5,684 nt of DNA, taken from contig CANQLQ010000138.1 in assembly GCA_947624755.1 (NCBI GenBank), positions 1-5,684 of the forward strand, read 5' to 3'. Made by a program: the position numbers and the translations under genes. Below, one piece after another: positions 1 through 5,684 of this stretch; position 1 is the stretch's first letter, and every line of letters starts with the position of its first letter. The notes beneath the pieces are model-generated. The model was not told where the DNA came from. It made no database searches and saw only the letters and a list, made by a program, of their open reading frames with translations. Source of the DNA: an uncultured Clostridia bacterium. Lineage in GTDB: Bacteria; Bacillota; Clostridia; Oscillospirales; Acutalibacteraceae.

Positions 1-726
1 AGTATTATCCCATGCAGCAGCGCCGTTGAAGCCGTACCAGCCGAACCAAAGAATGAAGCAGCCGAGTGCGCCGAGGGTAATTGAGTGGCCGGGAATAGCG
101 TTGACCTTTTTTACTTTGCCTGATTTGTCCCTTATGTATTTGCCAAGTCTGGGGCCTACCATAATTGCGCCGATAAGAGCCGTTATACCGCCGACTGAAT
201 GAATAGCGGCGGAGCCTGCGAAATCGTGGAAGCCCATTTGTGCGAGCCAGCCTTGACTGTTCCATACCCAGCCGGCTTCGATAGGATAAATGACGAGTGA
301 AATAACGCCGGAATAAATGCAGTAAGAGACAAACTTTGTTCTTTCAGCCATTGAACCGGAAACGATTGTTGCGGCCGTTGCACAGAAAACAAGGTTAAAG
401 ACAAAGCTTGACGCATTTTCGGTTATAAATGTACCGAAGTCGGTAAAAATCTGCAAATTTGGAATACCTATAAAGCCGAAAGCATAATTTTCAGCCATCA
501 TGATTGAAAAGCCAAGCAGACTGAAAACAACTGTACCGATGCAGAAGTCCATTAAGTTTTTCATTATGATATTGCCTGCGTTCTTTGCTCTTGTAAAGCC
601 TGTTTCGACCATAGCAAAGCCTGCCTGCATAAAGAATACAAGTGCAGCGCCGATAAGAAACCAGACGCCGAACACTTTTGAGTTGACCATTTCGTCAACA
701 AGTTGGGTAATTGTTTGCATTTCCAT
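1..726 (-). CDS. amt: Ammonium transporter, Amt family (3' part off the window)
   Basis: Polytopic membrane channel that conducts ammonium/ammonia. The reading frame is open from the ATG at 726 to the left edge: 242 codons, a little over half of the usual 400-450. About six membrane segments are visible, near residues 18-37, 60-76, 105-124, 132-149, 172-190 and 215-235. Family signatures are clear: FMQAGFAMVETG (32-43), GSMAER (124-129), DFAGSAAIH (168-176) and WYGFN (230-234). By hand alignment to E. coli AmtB, Phe110 and Phe114 match the Phe103/Phe107 gate, Trp155 the recruitment-site Trp148, His176 the first of the twin pore histidines (His168) and Phe233 Phe215. The position of AmtB Ser219 is Ala here. 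The second histidine lies off the window. I see no cleavable signal peptide. ATG 726 is preferred over the in-frame ATG at 720 because an AGGAG lies 9 bases upstream. The cut is the window edge, not a mutation. A glnK gene often follows amt but cannot be seen. Confidence 0.96.
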   Translation of the reverse strand, partial: MEMQTITQLVDEMVNSKVFGVWFLIGAALVFFMQAGFAMVETGFTRAKNAGNIIMKNLMDFCIGTVVFSLLGFSIMMAENYAFGFIGIPNLQIFTDFGTFITENASSFVFNLVFCATAATIVSGSMAERTKFVSYCIYSGVISLVIYPIEAGWVWNSQGWLAQMGFHDFAGSAAIHSVGGITALIGAIMVGPRLGKYIRDKSGKVKKVNAIPGHSITLGALGCFILWFGWYGFNGAAAWDNT

Positions 727-735
727 TTGAAAACA

Positions 736-740
736 CTCCT
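736..740 (-). promoter_or_regulatory. Ribosome binding site of amt
   Basis: AGGAG on the minus strand, with 9 bases between it and the ATG at 726. It decides the start of amt. It lies about 17 bases beyond the U-rich end of the last leader hairpin, so it is free only in transcripts that pass that hairpin. Confidence 0.85.
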
Positions 741-757
741 TTTAATTTCAAGTTTTA

Positions 758-800
758 TAAAAGATAAAAACGCCTTCTGAGTGAAAACTCAAAAGACGTC
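758..800 (-). terminator. Intrinsic terminator of module 3, just upstream of amt
   Basis: In the RNA, the arm at 800-787 (GACGUCUUUUGAGU) pairs with 782-769 over 14 positions, allowing three G-U pairs. The loop is UUUC, and the U-rich tail GUUUUUAUCUUUU follows. It sits about 18 bases before the amt ribosome site, so it would stop transcription before amt. Its first bases, 797-793, are also the 3' arm of the small hexaloop hairpin at 793-808. This makes it a conditional terminator rather than a constitutive one. Confidence 0.82.
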
Positions 801-808
801 TTTGCCTT
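793..808 (-). promoter_or_regulatory. Hexaloop hairpin of module 3 (ANTAR-binding candidate)
   Basis: In the RNA, AAGGC (808-804) pairs with GUCUU (797-793) over 5 base pairs, one of them G-U. The loop is AAAGAC (803-798), with A at position 1 and G at position 4. Formation removes the base of the terminator stem at 769-800. Taken alone the stem is weak, which fits a structure that needs a protein to hold it. Confidence 0.65.
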
Positions 809-838
809 AGTAATTACTGATTAAAACGCGCTTAAGGC
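804..838 (-). promoter_or_regulatory. Possible upstream helix that competes with hexaloop hairpin 3
   Basis: In the RNA, GCCUUA (838-833) is the exact complement of UAAGGC (809-804), across a 23-base loop. The second strand includes the 5' arm AAGGC of the hexaloop hairpin, so this helix would keep that hairpin from forming and so favour the terminator. The loop also holds most of the palindrome AGUAAUUACU (818-809). Function is inferred from the pairing only; six base pairs with a large loop is modest evidence. Confidence 0.35.
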
Positions 839-875
839 TTATACTTATATACCGAGAAACAACCTAAGTAATAAA

Positions 876-947
876 CCGCAAAAGTTTTGGTCAAGCTTTT
901 TCAAAAGCTTGCGAGTTCCAAGAGCAGAGCTCTTGGGCGCACAGCGC
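876..947. repeat. Short intergenic stem-loop element, probably a dispersed repeat
   Basis: A compact block of consecutive inverted repeats: CAAAAGTTTTG (879-889), CAAGCTTTT/AAAAGCTTG (892-900 and 903-911, 9 pairs), CCAAGAGC/GCTCTTGG (918-925 and 929-936, 8 pairs, 3-base spacer) and GCGC/GCGC (937-940 and 944-947). No open reading frame fits it and it has no U-run terminator tail. From memory it resembles a family of intergenic stem-loop repeats seen in Oscillospiraceae genomes. That resemblance is recollection, not a search result. No flanking target-site duplication was recognised. It separates leader modules 2 and 3. Confidence 0.5.
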
Positions 948-950
948 ATA

Positions 951-994
951 CAAATAAAAAGTCTTTGGTGAAGTTCAGAAAACTTACCAAAGAC
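951..994 (-). terminator. Intrinsic terminator of module 2
   Basis: In the RNA, GUCUUUGGUAAGUU (994-981) pairs with AACUUCACCAAAGAC (975-961). There are 14 pairs with one bulged C on the 3' side and a 5-base loop (980-976). UUUUUAUUUG follows directly (960-951). This is a good intrinsic terminator in the amt direction, about 225 bases before the start codon. Its first bases, 994-991, are shared with the hexaloop hairpin at 991-1004. Confidence 0.82.
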
Positions 995-1004
995 GTCATT
1001 GCCT
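991..1004 (-). promoter_or_regulatory. Hexaloop hairpin of module 2 (ANTAR-binding candidate)
   Basis: In the RNA, AGGC (1004-1001) pairs with GUCU (994-991) around the loop AAUGAC (1000-995), with A at position 1 and G at position 4. This is the shortest stem of the three (4 pairs, one G-U), because the next bases are U opposite U. It would block the base of the terminator at 951-994. Confidence 0.6.
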
Positions 1005-1056
1005 AAAAAATAAATATGAAACGGGATCTTTGAGTTTATCGCTCAAAGACCCCGTT
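1005..1056 (-). terminator. Long hairpin of module 1, weak terminator or terminator-like stem
   Basis: In the RNA, AACGGGGUCUUUGAG (1056-1042) pairs with CUCAAAGAUCCCGUU (1034-1020) over 15 unbroken positions with one G-U, around a 7-base loop. It is the strongest stem in the leader. The bases after it, 1019-1005, are U-rich (UCAUAUUUAUUUUUU) but interrupted, so termination may be partial, or the stem may act as a pause or 5' stabiliser. It covers the loop and 3' arm of the hexaloop hairpin at 1045-1062. Confidence 0.6.
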
Positions 1057-1062
1057 GCCTTT
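1045..1062 (-). promoter_or_regulatory. Hexaloop hairpin of module 1 (ANTAR-binding candidate)
   Basis: In the RNA, AAAGGC (1062-1057) pairs with GUCUUU (1050-1045) over 6 pairs, one G-U. The loop is AACGGG (1056-1051), with A at position 1 and G at position 4. This is the longest of the three small stems. It begins only about 3 bases after the predicted transcription start, so there is no room for another regulatory hairpin before it. Confidence 0.62.
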
Positions 1063-1071
1063 TGTGATTAG

Positions 1072-1100
1072 ATTATACTACCAAAAATAGTCAATGTCAA
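1072..1100 (-). promoter_or_regulatory. Consensus housekeeping-sigma promoter for the amt leader
   Basis: TTGACA (1100-1095) and TATAAT (1077-1072), separated by exactly 17 bases, are both perfect matches to the sigma-A/sigma-70 consensus. The expected start is an A at about 1065. An A/T-rich tract lies directly upstream and could act as an UP element. I see no GlnR/TnrA-type box (TGTNA-N7-TNACA) and no sigma-54 site. The sequence therefore suggests strong, unregulated initiation with control left to the leader. Confidence 0.92.
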
Positions 1101-1123
1101 CAATTTTTTTCAAAAAAATTGTT
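1099..1123. repeat. Perfect AT-rich inverted repeat between gltD and the amt promoter
   Basis: Two 12-base arms, AACAATTTTTTT and AAAAAAATTGTT, flank one central base at 1111. It starts 15 bases after the gltD stop and overlaps the first two bases of the amt -35 box. It could act as a weak bidirectional terminator for gltBD, as an A-tract UP element, or as an operator. With only two G-C pairs possible, it is a poor standard terminator. Confidence 0.6.
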
Positions 1124-1138
1124 CATTTCACCAACTTT

Positions 1139-2620
1139 TTAAAGCATATTTGTATATCCCATAAGATAAAGATCTACCTGCTTTGAACAATCCCTTGCAT
1201 CGGCAATTGCACAAACAACAAGAGACTGACCGTTCTTTGCATCTCCAGCAGCAAAAACACCGTCAATATTTGTCTTGAAATCCGGCGCGTTAACGGTATT
1301 TCTTCCCGTAAGCTCAACACCGAAAGCAGCAGCCGTCTTATCTTCACAGCCGACAAAGCCGGCCGCAATGAGAAGAAGCTCAGCCGGAATTTCCCTTTCG
1401 CTGCCCTCGACCGGAACAAAAATATTTCTGCCTGTTACTTCGTCGGTTTTACTTTCAAGTTTAACTGTTGTTACCGATTTAAGGTTTCCGTTTTCGTCGG
1501 CGGTAACGTCTTTTACGGTTGTGTTGTAAATTCTCGGGTCAGAGCCGAAAACGAAAATTGCCTCCTGCTGACCATAGTCGGTTTTCTTTGTTTTCGGATA
1601 TTCCGGCCACGGATTGTTTTCCGGGCGGACTGACGGAGGTTCGGGCATCATTTCAATTTGAGTAACGCTTTTGCAGCCGTGTCTTATCGAAGTGCCAACG
1701 CAGTCGTTGCCCGTGTCGCCGCCGCCGACAATTACGACATTTTTATCTTTTGCACTAATGAAAGTACCGTCTTTAAGTCCGTTATCAAGAAGGCTTTTCG
1801 TTGTGCTTGAAAGAAAGTCAACGGCATAATGAATACCGTTTATTTTCGGTGTGTCTTTGAAAATGTTTCTTGCTTTTCTTGAACCTACGCAAAGCACGAC
1901 CGCATCATATTCAGCCATTATTTTTGAAGCCTTTGCCTTTGTATTGATGTTTTGATTTACTAAAAATTCAACACCCTGTTTTTTCATAAGGTCAATTCGT
2001 CTTTCGACAATTTTTTTGTCAAGCTTCATATTCGGAATACCATACATAAGAAGCCCGCCCGGTCTGTCGTCACGTTCAAAAACAGTGACATTGTGACCTC
2101 TTTTATTCAGTCTGTCTGCGACTGCAAGACCTGACGGTCCCGAACCGATAACAGCAACCTTTTTGTCTGTTCTTACCGCAGGCGGTTCATCGCTTACAAG
2201 ACCGTTTTCAAAGCCGTATTCAATAATTGCAAGCTCATTGTCGTGAACGGTAACCGGTTCGTCATTATATCCGCAGGTGCAGGCACATTCGCAAAGGGCA
2301 GGGCATACTCTTCCGGTAAATTCGGGAAAGTTGTTTGTCTTGAGAAGCCTTGAAAGCGCGTGGCTCCAGTTTCCGTTATATATTTCATCGTTCCATTCGG
2401 GAATTAGATTATGAAGCGGACAGCCTGTTCTCATGCCTGAAAGCACCATACCGGACTGGCAGAACGGAACCCCGCAGTTCATGCATCTTCCTCCCTGCTC
2501 TTTTCTGTCGGCTGCGGAAAGCATTGTATGAAATTCATCAAAATTCTTTATTCTTTTTTCAGGGGGAACAATGAGGTTGCCTGTTCTTTTATAGTCTAAA
2601 AATCCTGTATCTTTTCCCAT
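1139..2620 (-). CDS. gltD: Glutamate synthase [NADPH] small (beta) subunit
   Basis: Complete, 493 codons, a normal length for the family. GltD oxidises NAD(P)H and passes electrons through FAD and iron-sulfur clusters to the FMN site of GltB, where 2-oxoglutarate is aminated to glutamate; it acts in the cytoplasm as part of the GltBD complex. An N-terminal ferredoxin-like domain (about 25-130) carries the cluster cysteines Cys46, 49, 54 and 67 and then Cys106, 110 and 114, in the family context FPEFTGRVCPALCE. The FAD dinucleotide fold has GSGPSG (159-164) ending at Glu182 in VTVFE. The NAD(P)H fold has GGGDTG (299-304). The C-terminal FAD motif is GVFAAGD (454-460). Two additional cysteines, Cys112 and Cys116, lie in the cluster loop. 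The start has an AAGGAGG 9 bases upstream and is 14 bases from the gltB stop, so the two genes are co-transcribed and probably made in fixed ratio. Confidence 0.97.
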   Translation of the reverse strand: MGKDTGFLDYKRTGNLIVPPEKRIKNFDEFHTMLSAADRKEQGGRCMNCGVPFCQSGMVLSGMRTGCPLHNLIPEWNDEIYNGNWSHALSRLLKTNNFPEFTGRVCPALCECACTCGYNDEPVTVHDNELAIIEYGFENGLVSDEPPAVRTDKKVAVIGSGPSGLAVADRLNKRGHNVTVFERDDRPGGLLMYGIPNMKLDKKIVERRIDLMKKQGVEFLVNQNINTKAKASKIMAEYDAVVLCVGSRKARNIFKDTPKINGIHYAVDFLSSTTKSLLDNGLKDGTFISAKDKNVVIVGGGDTGNDCVGTSIRHGCKSVTQIEMMPEPPSVRPENNPWPEYPKTKKTDYGQQEAIFVFGSDPRIYNTTVKDVTADENGNLKSVTTVKLESKTDEVTGRNIFVPVEGSEREIPAELLLIAAGFVGCEDKTAAAFGVELTGRNTVNAPDFKTNIDGVFAAGDAKNGQSLVVCAIADARDCSKQVDLYLMGYTNML

Positions 2621-2629
2621 TTTGTGCAG

Positions 2630-2636
2630 CCTCCTT
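2630..2636 (-). promoter_or_regulatory. Ribosome binding site of gltD, overlapping the gltB stop
   Basis: AAGGAGG on the minus strand, 9 bases before the gltD ATG. Its first two bases belong to the gltB TAA (2637-2635). A ribosome ending gltB stops right on this site, which fits translational coupling of the two subunits. Confidence 0.88.
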
Positions 2637-5600
2637 ATTTAATATTTGCATAGAATGCTTCAATTTCCGCCTGCTCACGGTTCATGCCTTTTTCTTCCAT
2701 TGCAGAAATTGTCTGAAGCATTTTTGCATAGTCGACCGGAACGATTTTCTTGAACTTATATGCATATCTGTCGAAATTGTCAAGAATCTGCTTTGCCTTC
2801 GGTGAACCTGTTTCGTCACAGTGCTGTTTAATAAGGATCTTGAGCTCTTCAAATTCATACTTTTCCGTAAGGCTTTGCATTGTGATCATTTCTTTGTTGA
2901 CTTTAAGATAAAGGTCGTGCTTTTCGTCAAGTACATAAGCAATACCGCCCGACATGCCTGCCGCAAAGTTTTTACCTGTAGCGCCGAGAATTACAACTGT
3001 ACCGCCCGTCATATATTCACAGCCGTGGTCGCCTACACCTTCCACTACAGCGGTAGCCCCCGAATTGCGCACGCAGAAACGTTCGCCCGCAACACCGTTT
3101 ATGAAGGCTTTACCGCTCGTTGCGCCGTAAAGAGCAACATTGCCGATGATGATGTTTTCTTCCGGCTTGAATTTTGCCTTTTTTGGCGGGAAGATAACAA
3201 GCTTGCCGCCGGAAAGACCTTTTCCGAAATAGTCGTTGCTGTCGCCTTCAACCTTGAGCGTAAGACCGTTCGGAATGAATGCACCGAATGATTGACCCGC
3301 ACCGCCTTTGAAGTTTACGGTATAGGTATCGTCGGCAAGGGAAGCGCCGAAGCGTTTTGTAATTTCACTGCCTATTATTGTGCCGGCCGTTCTGTTTGTG
3401 CTTGTGATATCAACGCTTACTGAGGCTTTTTCTTTCTTTTTAAAGAAAGGTTCAAGGGCGGGCAGAAGTGTTTTTACGTCAAGAGTTTTTTCAAGCTCGA
3501 AGTCATAGATATCATCTTTACAGAAATGAAGCTGACCTTTGTCTGAAAAGGGATTATTGATAATTGCGGACATATCGACCTTTGAAGCTCTTTCGGTAAT
3601 CATTTTGTCGCGTACTTTGAGAAGGTCGCTTCTTCCTACAAGTTCATCTACGGAGCGTATGCCGAGCTTTGCCATAATTTCCCGAAGCTGCATGGCAATA
3701 AAACGCATAAAGTTAATAACATATTCCTTTTTGCCTTTAAAGCGTTTGCGAAGTTCGGGGTTCTGCGTTGCAATTCCGACAGGGCAGGTGTCAAGATTGC
3801 AAACACGCATCATCATACAGCCCATACAGATAAGCGGAGCGGTTGCAAAACCAAATTCTTCTGCGCCAAGCATAGCGGCAATTGCAACGTCCCGGCCGGA
3901 CATAAGCTTGCCATCGGTTTCAATGATAACTCTTGAACGAAGGCCGTTCATAATAAGGGTCTGGTGTGTTTCGGCAACACCAAGCTCCCACGGAAGACCT
4001 GCACCGTGAATAGAACTTTTCGGTGCGGCGCCTGTTCCGCCGTCAGAACCTGAAATAAGTACTACCTGTGCGCCTGCTTTTGCAACGCCGGCGGCAATTG
4101 TTCCGACTCCTGCTTCTGAAACAAGCTTTACCGAAATTCTTGCGTCACGGTTTGCGTTTTTAAGGTCGTATATAAGCTGTGCAAGGTCTTCGATTGAATA
4201 TATATCATGATGCGGAGGAGGAGAAATCAGAGCAACGCCCGGGGTCGAATAGCGTGTTTTTGCGATCCAGGGATAAACTTTTTTACCCGGAAGATGACCG
4301 CCCTCTCCGGGTTTTGCACCTTGAGCCATTTTTATCTGAATTTCTTTTGCGCTGGAAAGATATTCGCTTGTGACGCCGAATCTGCCCGATGCAACCTGTT
4401 TAATTGCGCTGCAACAGTCCGATTTAAGTCTTTCGGGCAGTTCACCGCCTTCGCCGGAGTTAGACTTGCCGCCGATTGCGTTCATTGCCTGCGCAAGACA
4501 TTCATGGGCTTCCTGAGAAATTGAACCGTAGCTCATTGCACCTGTTTTAAAGCGTTTTACAATGCTTTCAACGCTTTCAACCTCATCGAGAGGTATGCCG
4601 CCGTTTTTGTCGTACTTCATGTCAAGAAGTCCCCTGAGCGTATGAGGAACTTCGGAATCAACAAGGTCGGTATATTTTTTGAAAAGCTCATAGTCGCCTT
4701 CTCTTGTCGCTTTTTGAAGTGTAATTATTGTTTCGGGACTGTAAAGGTGGTCGTCTTTATCGTTTCCGCTTCTAAGCTTGTGATCGCCGGCGCTGTCGAG
4801 TGAGATGTCAATGCCGAGACCGAGCGGATCGAAAGCGTGACTGTGGCGCCATTTTACCCCTTCGTCAATTTCTTTCAGTCCGATACCGCCGATACGGCTT
4901 GTAGTGTTTGCGAAATATTTGTCAATTACGCCTTTTTCAATGCCGATAACTTCAAAAATTTGAGCAGACTGGTATGACTGAAGCGTGGAAATTCCCATTT
5001 TTGAGGCTATTTTGACTATTCCGTGAAGAACAGCTTCGCAGTAATCGTCAATTGCAACGTGCAAATCCTTGTCAAGAATGCCGAGCGAGATAAGCTCACC
5101 GATTGTTTCAAAAGCGAGATATGGGCAAACTGCACGCGCACCGAAGCCTAAAAGGGTTGCGAAATGATGAACGCTTCTTGGCTCTCCGGTTTCAACAATA
5201 ATTGAAACGGCGGTTCTTTTCTTTGTTCTTATAAGATGATTTTCAACTGCGGAAACGGCAAGAAGTGACGGAATTGCAACGTGGTTTTCGTCAACACCTT
5301 TGTCGGAAAGGATAATTATGTTATTGCCGTTTTTATATGCTCTGTCAATTGCAACGAAAAGCTGTTCAAGCGCTCTTTCAAGAGGAGTGCTGATGTAGTA
5401 AAGAAGTGAAATTGTCTGAACCTTAAAGCCCGGCTTATCCATTGAGCGGATTTTAAGCATATCAACATTTGTCAAAATCGGGTGCTTGATTTGAAGCACA
5501 TTGCAGTTTTCCGCCTTTTCTTCAAGCAAGTTACCGTCGGAGCCGATATAAACGCAGGTATCGGTAACGATTTCTTCTCTTATTGCATCAATGGGAGGGT

Positions 5601-5684
5601 TTGTAACCTGAGCGAAAATCTGCTTGAAATAGTTGAAAAGCGGCTGATGCTTGTCTGAAAGCACAGCGAGAGGAATATCAACAC
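2635..5684 (-). CDS. gltB: Glutamate synthase large (alpha) subunit, N-terminal part off the window
   Basis: Ferredoxin/NADPH-type GOGAT large subunit, which makes glutamate from 2-oxoglutarate using ammonia released from glutamine. The window holds 1015 codons of a family of about 1480-1520. The frame is open to the right edge: VDIPLA precedes the GTG at 5664, and IPLAVLSDK is a typical internal GltB sequence, so that GTG is not the start. Missing are the start and the glutaminase domain with its catalytic Cys. Numbering from 5664, visible parts are the central domain (about 1-260; RTAVSIIVETGEPRSVHHFA), the FMN/2-oxoglutarate barrel (about 360-740) with SNSGEGGE (401-408), KPGEGGHLPG (451-460) and SGSDGGTGA (538-546), the 3Fe-4S cysteines 616, 622 and 627 in the spacing C-x5-C-x4-C, and the C-terminal glycine-rich beta-helix (about 785-911). 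All key residues visible here are intact. It ends with TAA at 2637-2635, inside the gltD ribosome site. Confidence 0.97.
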   Translation of the reverse strand, partial: VDIPLAVLSDKHQPLFNYFKQIFAQVTNPPIDAIREEIVTDTCVYIGSDGNLLEEKAENCNVLQIKHPILTNVDMLKIRSMDKPGFKVQTISLLYYISTPLERALEQLFVAIDRAYKNGNNIIILSDKGVDENHVAIPSLLAVSAVENHLIRTKKRTAVSIIVETGEPRSVHHFATLLGFGARAVCPYLAFETIGELISLGILDKDLHVAIDDYCEAVLHGIVKIASKMGISTLQSYQSAQIFEVIGIEKGVIDKYFANTTSRIGGIGLKEIDEGVKWRHSHAFDPLGLGIDISLDSAGDHKLRSGNDKDDHLYSPETIITLQKATREGDYELFKKYTDLVDSEVPHTLRGLLDMKYDKNGGIPLDEVESVESIVKRFKTGAMSYGSISQEAHECLAQAMNAIGGKSNSGEGGELPERLKSDCCSAIKQVASGRFGVTSEYLSSAKEIQIKMAQGAKPGEGGHLPGKKVYPWIAKTRYSTPGVALISPPPHHDIYSIEDLAQLIYDLKNANRDARISVKLVSEAGVGTIAAGVAKAGAQVVLISGSDGGTGAAPKSSIHGAGLPWELGVAETHQTLIMNGLRSRVIIETDGKLMSGRDVAIAAMLGAEEFGFATAPLICMGCMMMRVCNLDTCPVGIATQNPELRKRFKGKKEYVINFMRFIAMQLREIMAKLGIRSVDELVGRSDLLKVRDKMITERASKVDMSAIINNPFSDKGQLHFCKDDIYDFELEKTLDVKTLLPALEPFFKKKEKASVSVDITSTNRTAGTIIGSEITKRFGASLADDTYTVNFKGGAGQSFGAFIPNGLTLKVEGDSNDYFGKGLSGGKLVIFPPKKAKFKPEENIIIGNVALYGATSGKAFINGVAGERFCVRNSGATAVVEGVGDHGCEYMTGGTVVILGATGKNFAAGMSGGIAYVLDEKHDLYLKVNKEMITMQSLTEKYEFEELKILIKQHCDETGSPKAKQILDNFDRYAYKFKKIVPVDYAKMLQTISAMEEKGMNREQAEIEAFYANIK

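Larger units (their letters stand above)
727..1065 (-). promoter_or_regulatory. Leader RNA of amt with three tandem attenuator modules (ANTAR-type candidate)
   Basis: This 339-base stretch has no gene. If transcription starts near 1065, it is the 5' untranslated region of amt. It contains three copies of a module of the form AGGC, then a six-base AANGNN loop, then GUCU, then the rest of a long stem. The loops lie at 1051-1056, 995-1000 and 798-803. In each module the GUCU arm also begins the long stem, so the two folds exclude each other. Established knowledge: ANTAR-domain proteins bind hairpins with six-base loops having A at position 1 and G at position 4, and by doing so prevent formation of an overlapping terminator. 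All three loops here obey this. The classical two-hairpin P1-P2 pair is not evident, since no second hexaloop hairpin sits directly before each copy. Between modules 2 and 3 lies a repeat-like insert (876-947). Confidence 0.72.

Noticed and set aside
1..416. Minus-strand open frames of 77-86 codons overlapping amt
   Set aside because: They are alternative frames of the amt coding region; the continuous 242-codon Amt frame with membrane segments and pore residues accounts for the sequence.
841..872. A second promoter just upstream of module 3 (TATAAG-like sequence in the minus strand around 844-856)
   Set aside because: The minus strand has TATATAAGTATAAG, but no convincing -35 box lies at 16-18 bases; the best spacings give poor matches. 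A start here would skip modules 1 and 2, so it is worth remembering, but I cannot support it.
727..1065. Cyanobacterial-type glutamine riboswitch (glnA RNA), T-box or other metabolite riboswitch in the amt leader
   Set aside because: I find no glnA-RNA three-way junction, no T-box AGGGTGGNACCGCG-like sequence and no other riboswitch core that I recognise. The repeated hexaloop-terminator modules explain the conserved bases better.
1072..1123. GlnR/TnrA operator near the amt promoter
   Set aside because: No match to TGTNA-N7-TNACA with correct spacing was found; TGTCAA on the plus strand is just the reverse of the -35 box.
2821..4009. Plus-strand open frames of about 156 codons opposite gltB (2821-3291, 3539-4009) and smaller ones opposite gltD and amt
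   Set aside because: Their products show no recognisable domain, they lack ribosome sites, and they mirror the codon structure of the well-supported genes on the other strand.
5662..5664. GTG at 5664 as the true start of a short gltB
   Set aside because: The frame stays open to the window edge, the preceding residues VDIPLA match internal GltB sequence, and no ribosome site precedes the GTG. The gene simply continues outside the window.

Overview
This window looks like core nitrogen-assimilation DNA from a Gram-positive anaerobe of the Clostridia, probably Oscillospiraceae/Ruminococcaceae. That placement is an inference. It rests on the strong AGGAGG-type ribosome sites, a consensus housekeeping promoter, the moderate base composition, the protein style of GltB, GltD and Amt, and a short stem-loop repeat that I associate with that group. 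All genes lie on the minus strand and read right to left.

Layout in transcription order. At 5684-2635 is the large subunit of glutamate synthase (gltB); its 5' part, which would encode the glutaminase domain, lies beyond the right edge. Fourteen bases later, at 2620-1139, comes the complete small subunit (gltD), whose ribosome site overlaps the gltB stop codon. A gap of about 410 bases (1138-727) follows. At 726-1 is the first 242 codons of an ammonium transporter (amt), cut by the left edge. Physiologically, Amt brings ammonium in, glutamine synthetase (not in the window) makes glutamine, and GltBD turns glutamine plus 2-oxoglutarate into two glutamates.

The gap between gltD and amt is the interesting part. 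It holds an AT-rich perfect inverted repeat, a perfect-consensus promoter (TTGACA, 17 bases, TATAAT) and then a leader RNA of about 340 bases. The leader carries three copies of one regulatory module. Each copy has a small hairpin AGGC-(hexaloop AANGNN)-GUCU whose 3' arm is also the 5' arm of a longer, mutually exclusive stem. Two of the longer stems end in U runs and look like intrinsic terminators; the third is followed by a broken U-rich tract. A at loop position 1 and G at loop position 4 match the hallmark of RNA targets bound by ANTAR-domain antiterminators (EutV, NasR, NitR type). The simplest reading is that amt is made from a strong promoter and gated by three serial attenuators released by a nitrogen-responsive ANTAR protein encoded elsewhere. 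A separate stem-loop repeat (876-947) sits between the second and third modules. No rRNA, tRNA, CRISPR array, insertion sequence or phage gene was seen.
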